DNA of 64,000 nucleotides from the NCBI GenBank assembly GCA_963576565.1, contig OY755038.1:203519013-203583012 (forward strand), given 5' to 3'. The DNA is from Aspidapion aeneum. Taxonomy: Eukaryota > Arthropoda > Insecta > Coleoptera > Brentidae. Position 1 is the stretch's first letter. Each line of letters opens with the position of its first letter. The notes below the pieces were generated by a model. That model had not been told where the DNA came from, searched no databases, and saw nothing but the letters and a program-made list of their open reading frames with translations. The position numbers and the translations under genes are program-made. This document shows, piece by piece, positions 45,801-57,800 of the stretch.

Positions 45801-48800
45801 ACATTATTTTCCTGCTTATAAACGAAAAACATTGATTCAATGTACACATGCGTGTCATCAGATTTCTGCCATGCCCTGTAGTTTTTATTATTCGGGAATT
45901 TTAGAAAATATAATAATTTCAACAAACCTTTACATCTTGCTTGTTATAAAAGATATTTAAATTTTGCAAGAAAATGTTCAAGGCAACTTATTTTCTGGAA
46001 AAAATTTACGCTATCCAATATTTCACAGGTGATTTATAATTTATAGGAAAAAATTAAATACGGACCTGTAATTTTTTTTCTAAAATAAAAATTGCTTTTT
46101 TGTAATTATGACAAAATAATAAAATTTAAAAAGTAATTTGTTTAATACTGTGTGTCAAAAACAAAATGTTATATCAAAATTTTATTTTCTTAAAAAAAAG
46201 TCCTAAAAATATTTTTACATAATTAAACTACCTTGCAAAATAAGAAAGACATAAGGTTTTCGAAATAAAGATACATATTGAGATATTTTCAAATATCGTA
46301 ATTTCAAAAATAATTTTGAAACACCACTTTAAACAGCTCAAAAAAAGGTCATAGTAAGGTGAAATCACCCGATCGCTATGGTAATAACCGAGTTGCCCAT
46401 TTAATCCCATCAATAATGAGACACGTAACCATTTTGTTTTTTTTTTGTGGAGGGGTGCGCTCTTAATAATTAGTTTAAAATTTTATTGCTTTCAGTTAAA
46501 TAAACCCTACGTCAATGCATTAATTATTATATTTATAATTAATTACCTCCACCTCCAAAACCTCCTCCTCCTCCATAGCCGCCGCCGCCACCTCCATGGT
46601 GGTCATCACCACCTCCGAATCCTCCCCCGAATCCACCTCCGCCCCCGTAACCTCCTCCACCTCCGTGGTCATCGTGGACCTCTACATGTTTGACTGTTTT
46701 GGAGACGTGTGATTCCTCGGGAAGGTGTATTTTTATGTGGACACTAAAAGAAAATATAAACTGGTATTACGACTATCATTTAGTTTTGTTCAATTTTATT
46801 TAAAAACATTGTGAAAATAAGCTATTATGTAATCCATAAAAATTTCGAATTTTCTACACAGAATAAACATTTATATCAAATTTAGGAAATGTATTTCCTG
46901 GATATTATCTTCTTTAATAGCAAGTGGACTTTACTTAACGGCAACGTCTGCTTTCCAACAGTATTAGGGACATTTTCGGTCAGTTAAAATAACAGAAAAT
47001 TTGACAGCTGTCGTTATCGTTACTAAGAATAACGGTAGCATTCTGGTCAAAAAAGATAGATTTTGGAACACTAATGATAAGCATGACACAAACGTTAATT
47101 TAGTAGTTTCACACTTCTTCAACTTTTTGTTTATTTATATTTGTTTATTTATTTTTAGATTTAGGACTTTTTACAAACCAAACTAACGCATTTTAGTAAA
47201 AAATTCGACTGCATTAAAACAACACAATACAAAAGTAACTTTAAAAAATAACGGTAACATAAAAGGACGGCTACCGTAAGTACCGGGCGATCTTACCGTT
47301 AATAACAAAAAAGGAGCGAGAAGCTGCTAATGCGCAGACACAGTAATAACAATAACGGTAACAAAGTGTAAATTAGCTACCCAAAATGCCCCTATTATTA
47401 TTTAAATACTCGGTATTTCAAAACAAAAAAGTGTTTTTCAAATCACGTTTTTGTTTTCTGGATTATATTGATTTTATCTGAAGAAATAATATTCTTTAAA
47501 TTAAACAAAGAATTACTTAAACTAAAAAATATATATAAACATAACTATTTCAAAGCTATGTTTTCTTGATTGAGGAAACAAATACGTGCAATATAAATTT
47601 TTACAAACAAGAAATTCATGGGTCAATAAATGTCATAAATTGGGTAATCAAGGTATAAGTATGCAGTTTTAATAATGCATCATTATCACTTACAAAGTAT
47701 TTTTCCTTGTTCGATTATTTGAAATCTGCCGTAATGACTAGTATCTAATGAAAGTATGCCCATTTTGAATGAAATTGGTGACTTAATGGAACTTTATTAA
47801 ACAACTATTAAAAGCCAAAAAATTAGAATACCTCGGACACATAATGAGAAACACACATAGATAAAGGTATAATTTGCTGCAAAAATAATACACTGCAAAG
47901 TGTACGGAAGGAGAGGTACTGTAAGACGACGAATTACGCAGGCTTAAAGAATTTAAGAACTTGGTTAATTTATTTATTATTTAGTCCAGCAGGAATATTT
48001 AGCACAGCAGCATCGTTGATTGAGTAGTTTAATCAATTAACAATATTTAATTGACCTAAGCGTAGGCAGCAGGCAACAGGGATTGGTGGCCTCCTAAATA
48101 TTGAAAATAATTTAATAATTTCCCAACAAAACATTCAATCAATCAAGTCGTGAATGACTTAAATGACGTTCCAGAAATACGAAATACTCTCTCATGTGCT
48201 CCAAATATTCCTCTTCTTTCTGAGACATCATAGTTTCAAAAATAAAAAAGTATTTCTGTATTTAAAGACAACTTTTTGGGCATCCTTGAAGGCCTTCAAA
48301 AACTCACAAGATAGCAATTCTGCAACTAGAAAGATGGAATTTCAGCTTTAGAGTGCTTTAACAAGGCCTGTATTTCTTATTTCCCTGTGCCTAATAGCAA
48401 AGTATTATTCGCTTTTTGAATCTGTGGCCAATATCTTGCAGTTTAAAAGTTTAGATATATTGTAATGTGGAAATCAGATTAAAATAGTATTAGATCTAAT
48501 TAAACGTCATCGCCAATCAGCAGAAGAAGTCATGAACACTATCTTAGCTAAAGCCAGCACATATACAAACCTTGGAATAGAGTTACAGGTGCCAAGAATT
48601 GTTGGGCGACAGCAAAACCATATGAACATTGTAGCGCCAGAGTACTGGAAATATCTTTATTAATGCCGTATTTGGACTCTCTGATAATGTCTTTGGATTT
48701 TCCGATGAAAACCTACCAGCTTTTGTACGATTGGCATTTCATCCGTTTGTTATGCTGGACTTGTTATTCAATAAATTTAAGACTTTTAAAATTTTATCAT

Positions 48801-51800
48801 TTAAACGGGCTTGAAGATGAGGCTGAATTATGGTACAATTTGTGGAGAAACAAAAAAAATAATAAGGTGTTAAAAAGTTTGGAAGTACCAGAAGTTGTAA
48901 AGCAAGCCGATTTTTTTTCCGTACACCGATTATTAGTTTCAGAAAAAAAATTTAAAGTGGATGAAGAGGTTTTAAGCAGTTTTGCTGAATATCGGACCAG
49001 ACGTTTCGTTTTACTGTAAGGGGTTAAGATTTAAAAAAAATATGTTAATGTATGTTCGTTTTTTTTTATTTATTGCAATAAATACCTATTTTCTTTTTAA
49101 CTTTTCCCTGTTGCAAATTTCATTTTTGCCTTTGTTGATTTGACTGATCTCCATTCTAATTTATCAGTGCATGAGTAAAATATTGAATAAGATGGCACCA
49201 ATAATTGGTCATGTCTTTGATTTAATTTTATTTTGTAGAATTTTGACGGCATTGTGGTGATTGATGATACTCGTACTAAAATCTGCTTCATGCTTAGAAT
49301 TAATTTCAGTTTCATCTTTATTATTATACAACAATCCTTTATTATTTACTTTCACTTCTTTAGTGGCTTTATTTTCACATAGGTTATAAACATTAAATAG
49401 GTACCTGACAAGAGTAAGAATGCCTGCAAAAAGTCAACGTTTAATTACCTTTGTATTTAAAACTTCTTAGTAAATTTTTATACTTTATTGAACATTTGAT
49501 TGAATTTCATTTTACCTCATCAATTTAAATTTAAAACCAACAGTTTCAGTAGTATTTTACTCCCAAATTTTAAAACCTGGGTACCTACTAATAGTTAAGG
49601 CAAGATTTCGTAAAATCCACTTTCTAGAAGCATTTTATATTACTTGTTGGCAAATGGTAAATTCCCCCTATTTTGACCCCGCTGAATCCGAATATCCCTG
49701 TTGCCAGGAGTTATGATATTCAAAATGGCGGCCAACATGGCGGCAAAATTTTAAATTGGCGCTGTAATGCCTAAATTAACACAGGTGTACATTCAAAATA
49801 TATATTTATATAATTAAAAAATAATATCATATTAGTTTTTTTAAATGGCTGCAAAAACCTCCAAAACGCCCCCCCCCAGACCACCCAAATTTGAAAATTT
49901 GAGGTTTTTTAAAAGTTTCTTAAAAACTAAGCTTCTAAGAGAAAAATTTTAAATATACTTTATTGTAGACAATAAAATTCCCTTTTTAACAAGGTATAAT
50001 TCAATGGAGTTGCACTGATAACAAACTCTCCAGCGGCGTCCGTTAATTAAAGTATTTTAAAATGTACCCATGTTTTTCCTGTGTCTACAGGAAAACGTGT
50101 TATATTTTACCATAGTTAATGATATTTTCTTTAAAATGATGTGCAACATGATCGGATTGGTTTATAATAATCAAAATTTTAGGAGTATCCGTAAATTACA
50201 TCAATTTTAAAAATCAGAAAATATACCATTTTTGTTACAGGTTTTATCTAATTTTCTGATAAACTAAGCTTAATATGAAATAATATGTACTATACTTTAT
50301 TCTAGACAGTGAAATTCTCTCAATGTACGAGTAAAACTCGGTGAGGTTTGACTTATAACAAACTCTTCAGCGAGGTCCGTATATGTGGATGATTTTAAAA
50401 AATCATTAAAAAAATCATGTTTTTCATAAGATAATAGAAGATATGGCTAACTCTCCAGGGACGCCCGTATATTAGGGTTACTATAGGATAGAATATGTTA
50501 AAAATTAATAAATTTTTCTAAGAAGCTTGTTTTTCTTTAAAAATACATAAAATATGTAACAAAAATTGATTATTTTGGTTATTTTTAAAATGTATTTTTA
50601 TAAGTACGCGCCTGGAGTCTTTCCTATGACATAAACCCCACATTATATTACAGATTTTAAAAGGGAATGATATTTTCTACAATAAAGTATACCTCATATT
50701 TTTTCCCAAGAAGTGTAGTTTTTGAGAAAATTTTGTAAAACCTATAATAAACATGTTATTTCGAAATAATCCCAATTTATGGACGCCACTGAATAACTAC
50801 TTGGTTTTCCTAATCTTATCGACCCATACATCGTTGTAAAGGGAATTCTGTTTTCCAAAAAAAACTGTTCTTTGTAATTTTTGATAAAAAGGTGTTTTTC
50901 GAGAAAGTTAAATAAAACTGAAAAAAAAAACAGGTTTTAGAGGGTTTGGGGGGAATTTCTCCGTCCCTGTCGATATTTCGAGTTGGCAACAGGGATATTT
51001 ACATTTAGCGGGGTCAAATTAGAAGAATATATATTAAAGTAGGCTCCAAGCAAATTTTAATATTATCATTTATTATTAAAAAAAAATAAATTGTTATAAT
51101 CCGAAAACGTTATATTGATAACAATGTTTTGATACGACAGACGTAACGCACCGTTTAAAAGTTAAAATTTGAATCACTACTCTTGGCAACGTTGAATTCA
51201 TTTAAAACCTAATTTTCTAAAGTGTAAAAATCAGTCCAGCGCGCAGCGCATTGGGAGCTATCGTTCTAAGGATTCAGACATATTATTCATACTAGCAGGG
51301 TTCCATCAGGCCCTTCGACGGTCCTAGAACGGTCCGAAAAATTCCAAAGCGCGCGCATGCAGTACGAGGACTGTTTTAAAACGGTTTTGGTTTGATGGAA
51401 CGACCAAATAACTGTCCAAAAAACGAATGCTGTTCGAATTAGAGATCGACTTACTTAAGGCATGTGATCATATGCGAGAGGGTTAAATTCAAAGTCACGT
51501 GATTAAAAGAAAGGGTGGGTTTCGTCGCCTCGCGTGAAGACACAGAAGGGGAGGTGAAGATACATCGAAGGCAACGTATGAATTCGAGAGCACGAAATTA
51601 AAGTTGCACACAGAAAGGATTACACAATTACATAGGATTCTCATAATACATTCTTAATTTTAGTTTTTTAAAATGCAGATAAAATAATTACATTAATTTA
51701 ATTTATATTCACAAACTATAAACCACTACAGACTGCCTAATAAACTAAATATACCAAAAATTAAAACGAACTTGCATTAGCACATATTTTTGGGTGAAAA

Positions 51801-54800
51801 AATAAAAAATTTTTTTAATATCACAAGTTTTATGTTAAATTTATATATTTATTTATTTGTATTTTGTAATTTGATTTTTACAAAATATTTGTGAAATTAC
51901 CTACATATTATAGAAAGCCTTAATATTCACAAGGTTTTTGTGATTTTATTAATTTTTAGGAAATAGAGATCGTGATACTTCTAAGAAGTTAGGAAAATCA
52001 CATTTTGTAGCTTGTACTTTGTTAGTTATATAGTTATAATGACCTTAATGTCGATGCTTTAAAGCGAAGTTGTTTGTTCTTCCGCCAAATCTGGTGTAAA
52101 GTTTCACATTCGGTGTTACCCCTCTTCTTTTAACTTTTAGTTCACAGGTCACCGGGATTTGCTGCGATCAGGGTAAACCCTTATGTTTCTATTCCTATCC
52201 AATCACCTGGTAGAAATAACGGAGTAACGAATACCGATCCGAAAATTAAATGATTACTTTCGTTACTTTGATTACTTTGATTCCTTCGATTATTTTCGTA
52301 TTTGTCTCTATTTTTATTTATTTTTAGATTTATGTAAGGCATTAGATTTTTAAAACAAAGTTGTACACAAGACAGTTCTTACGTAATTCCTATCCTTATT
52401 TTTTTAATTTTAACCCACATTTTGAAAATTTCAATTGAATATTTCCATAATATTAAACAAAAATATACATACAAGTAAATGATCTTCGCATTAATGACAG
52501 TCCGAGAATTTTGCACTAATTGAATGATTGAATTGAATACTGTTAAAGTAATCGAAGTAACGATAGTAACGAATATATAAAATGATTACTTAGAAGTCGA
52601 GTTACGATTAGTAACGAGTACTCAAAAGTAACGAAAATCAACACCTCTATCACCCTCTAAACTAGTTTTTCTTTTTCTAAGCAGGCTACCCTATGGTCAG
52701 TATAGATTTTTTCCATGTGGTATACCTACAGCATTCCGCAGTCCCGTAGTAAAAAAAATTAAGAAGCTCTTGCAAAAAAATCAACAATCAAGATGTTGCA
52801 CATTTTTTTTTTGGAAATTTAAACAATATTTGTATATTTAATTTATTTTGACAAAAATTTTAATTTTTTGGGTTATTTACTGTTTTTTGAATTTTCTTAG
52901 ACAAATGTAAATTTAATGAAATTTTATGGTATATTTTTTTCTCAGGTGATGTAAACTAGAAATGTGTGTGTTTTACATACAATTTTTCCGCGCGTTCTAC
53001 TGCTCCTGTCTGCAATCCTTGTATTTCAGAAGAGTCCGAAACCAGTTTAGGTTGCTTGATGGAACGGAAAACTGACTGTCCGAGAACAGTACAACGTCGA
53101 CCTGGAACGCAAACAGGATTTTTCGTACCGTTTTATAACCGTCCCACGCGTTGATGGAACGAAATGACTATATTCGTTTAAAAATCCGCTTCATCTGATC
53201 GATCGCTAATTTAAGTTTTTCTGGGAACACGATTGGTTTGCGACTTTTGTTTTAATTGAAAAACACTATACAAAAAGCAATCTGTAAAACAGACTGTGAT
53301 ATGTATTCCAATGTAAAAAGTCCCTAGACGTCTGGAGTTTTCCCCAGTGGGTCAATTCATATGAAATTCATTAAAAGAAATAGTTTTAGCCGATTATTTC
53401 CAATTTTAATGATTTTCAGTACATTTAATCTACCGGTCAAGTCAATGAAAAATCCCGAATTTCAAGTAGTAGTTTTCGGTAAATACTAGTACTATGTCGG
53501 TTTAGAACGTTTTTCTACGTTGTCCGCCGCCTATTCTCCACCTCCTTCGATCCTGACACACATCATCCGTCAGGTTATTTTGACTCATTCTTCTTTGGAT
53601 TGACTGTTGCCATTCCAGTTTAGGACGCCCTCTTTTTCTGCGCCCTATTGGTGGCCATTCTAGGACCTGCTTTGGTCCTCTTTCGTCGCTCATCCGTCGT
53701 GCATGGCCGTACCATATCAGTTGCCTTTTAGTATATCATCCATTATGCTTCCCTCGATTGCCATTCTTTCCTTTATGCTCTCATTTCTTATATGATCTGT
53801 TCTAGATATTCTCATTGCATCCATTTCGACACTTTCCATTTTTGCTTTGTATTTTTCTGTTACGCGACAAGTCTCTATTCCATACAAGAGCGTGCTTTTC
53901 ACCATTGTTTCATATATTTCCATAACCTTTATTGCTTTTACTATTCTTTTTTCCAGTTCTTTACAGTCTGTTCCTGTCTTATCAAATGTGATACCCAAGT
54001 ATATATACTCATTGCATGGAGATATTGTTTGTTCATTTTCTAGTTCTAATTCACTTGATTCGTTTCCAGTACATATATATTATAAGTACAGAGTCTTGTC
54101 CACGTTCACTGTTAACCCTCACTTTTCGTATTCTTCCGTTAACTTTCTCATCATATACTCCATGTCTTCTTTATCATTAGCTACAATTACTTGATCGTCA
54201 GTAAACTGTAGTGTGTATATGGTAAATCGGTCGTTAAGTTGTATTCCCATTCCATGTACTTTGCGTTTCCAGTTTTTTAGAGCTACTGCGATATATATTT
54301 TAAAAAGAGTTGGAGAGATACAACATCCCTGTCTTAAGCCTTTCGTGACCAGGAATTTTTTTGAAACTCGATTTCCAATTTTTGTTTTAGATTTTGACTA
54401 AACGGGAATGGTATCATATGCTTTATGTAGGTCCACAAAGGTAACATGGGTTTCTATATTTCTGGCGCTCCTGTTCTCAATTACTTGTTTAAGACAAAAA
54501 ACATTATCACTACAAGATCTGCCTGCACGAAACGCACTTTGCTCTTCTTCTTCTTGTTCATGAAGATCATTCTCTATTAGATCTCTAATAATCCTACCGT
54601 ACAATCTACTTAGAGTACTGTTTACTGAAATTCCTCTGTAATTGTTGCAATCCAGCTTGTTTCCGTTTTTCATCATCATCAGGTACTGGATGTCCGTTTA
54701 TGCATTGATTGATAATATACGTGAGATTTTCGAGTAGTTCAGCATATGTTCCCCCAGGTCCGCTAGCTTTTCCGGATTTAAGCTTCGTAATACTATTCTT

Positions 54801-57800
54801 TATCATTTCTTTTTCGATGATTACTTCCTTTCCATGTACTTCTATGTCTCTCCTCGGAGGCTGCCAGATATTCGGGTCTCGTCTCCTGCAGCAGTCCCTT
54901 ATAGTGTTCTGTCCATTGTTCTGGTTTGATGATCTGGATGTTTACTTTTTCTTTTGTTGGGTTTTTTACTGTAGAAATGAATTTTCATACTTCATAACTC
55001 TGCCTACCTCCTACGGGTGTATTTATATCGTGACATTTATTCTTTTCTGTGCGTATCAAATTTCTTAGCTGTCTTGTGTTGTTAGTATTCGGTAAATTAT
55101 TATTTAAAAATGGAAACTGCCCAGTTGGCTCAAACATGACACTAAAATAAATAAAGATATATTTTATTTAAAAAAAAAATATTTGTTTATTCCAAAAAGA
55201 AATCCTGTAATACTTATTTAATTATAAGGTATTTTAAAGACATACATTTACATATATCACTAACGTAGGGTAAGTAGTTCTCGAGATATGTGAATTTATT
55301 TTAGTATATGTTTGAGTCAAATGAGAAGACTTGTTTTTAAAAATTAATTTAAAAAATCCACTGACTAAATTGGGAATGAAATTTGGGGTTTTTTCATCCG
55401 CTTGGCCGGTAGAACGAATATATAAAAAATCATTAAAATCGGAAAGATTATGCCAAACTTATTTTTTTTTACTAGACGTCTAGGGAAGTCCTTTTTTCCT
55501 ACCGCTTCAACTTATAATACTTATATCCAAGTTTTGTTAACATAAGCAAACGCAGTTAATTAACCTCATTATGGTATAAAAAATTGTGAGTATATAATAA
55601 TTAAATTTATACCTGTAATACGAGAAGAGCAATTTCAAGTGAAAGTGAAATATATCCTAAATTACGGTCTGAGATGAAACCGAAGCCAAATGTCGGGAAA
55701 TTCGTTAGGCATGCAATAAGAACAATTCGTGATTCTCCGATTTCGATAATAATTTATTTTGTTAAGCAATTTGTTAGCAACAAATAAGAAAAGGGTGGAT
55801 CTGTGCAATACTAATACGAAGGAGAATAACCTAAAAATAGAGACATTTCCTGATTTGTTTCATTTAGCTTTTTGGCGACCGAAGAGACGAATTCCTATCC
55901 ATCGTCATAAATGACAAAAACAAAATCGTCCAAGATCATAAATGAAAATGATATAATAGTCCAATGGCAAAAACGGAATTTTTAATAACCGGAGATTATA
56001 CAAAAACGTCATTTATCAAAACAAGACAAGAGCAAAATTCAAGTTTAGTATATAGTCTTTTATCAAAACCCGACAAAAACAAAAACGACAAAATCATAAA
56101 AAGAAGCTGGGCCTTGCATGAGCAACTCTCTCCTTTCTTTTCATGTAACTCGTTCCGTCTCTCTTCCTTCCAATGGAAGTATGGCCTTAAATTTGAATCG
56201 GAAACAAATATTACTGTTGTCTTTACATTCAAAAATGCATAAAAAAATAAAAATGTCTGCTATTTCCTTTAATTAGCTCCCCTGTCCTTCTTTTGTGAGG
56301 TCGAAATCGATCTTAACCGAACCGAACCGAACCTCTTCGTCAATTAAATGCAGATGAATCCTAACCTAGGGTCCAACACCTGACTTTTTTTGAGGATGGG
56401 CGTTGCTTAATGAAAATGCCGTATGTGCTATAGCAATTCCTATGAAGATACGGCGTTTTCTTTAGGCATGACAATAAAGAGAATCCGCTCTTCTTTAGGT
56501 GAACGTCACAAGCTAGACCCGACCCCTTTTTATGATTTTGTCCTTTTTGATTTTGTCCGGTTTTGATAAAAGACGTTCTACAGAACTTCGATTTTGCTCT
56601 TGTCTTGTTTTGAAGAATGATAATTAATGTCCGGTTATTAATAATTCCGTTTTTAACATAGGACTATTGCCATTTTTCTTTATCAAATCAAATCAAGCTT
56701 TATTGTCTTAAAGTATAAAACTTTGTAGACAAAGCAAATAAATAACTAATAATAATTATAATAATAGAAAAAATCATTTAAACAATATAAAGTATATAAA
56801 TCCATCCAATAAGTGGTTTACTTATGTTATTTAATTATACAGATATATATTTTTTTAATTTACTTGTTTTTTTTTAAGTTTAAAATTATTCCTTAATTGT
56901 AACTCTGATCAAGAAATTCGTTAATTGAATAAAAAGCTTATTTCTAAATATGTTACAGTTATTATTAATTTTTATAATGTTTGGCAAATTAATATTAATT
57001 TTATACCGTTATAAGTTATGTTTTTTTTTAAATAAAAATGAATGTGGTATAGGTAATGTAAGATTATTCACTTGTCTCGTTGAATAAGTATTTGGGTTTA
57101 TTTCAAAGTAATTTAGATGTTTATTTATTAGACAAATTGTTTCAAGAATATATAAACAGGGAAGAGTCAAAATATTATTTTTGATAAACAAATCTTTGCA
57201 GTGATATCTAGAATTTACATTGCATAAATACCTAATTGCTCTTTTTTGAAGAATAAACACTGATCTAAATAAATACATTGAACATGTACCCCAGAAAGGA
57301 ATGCCATATCGTAAGTTTGATTCAATTTCAAGAAAAGTATATGATCTTAGAGGATTTTTAATCTGTCCTTTATGATAAACTATGGGGGCCCCCCAAGAGA
57401 CCTTTTGTTTTTGGTCATCAAAGTTTTTTCAAGGTGTTTTTTAAATGGTTTTTTTGGCACCAAATTTTTTTAGGACAGTTTTTTATAAAGACTGGTTTTG
57501 TCTGGCTTTTTTTATCCAAAATAAAGTTTTCTCCGATGTTCTCCTTTACACTCCTAAATATGGTCACCCAGCTCAAATAGGGTATACACGTTTTATAATT
57601 TGTGGATTTATAAATTGAATAATTTTTTTTTCGAAAATTCGGGACATTTTATTTGTAGGAGGATCTGGACATGCAAATTCAAACTATTTACACTTTTACC
57701 ATTTACAATCGGTATAATCAGGACTTAATATAATATACACATTGAAATTTATCGTAGTAATTAAAATTGTTCTTAACACATATCACATTGCAGAATTATT

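Noticed and set aside
55964..56242. 92-residue open frame
   Set aside because: It lies in the left arm of a foldback element, and the antisense arm sequence gives an equally open frame.
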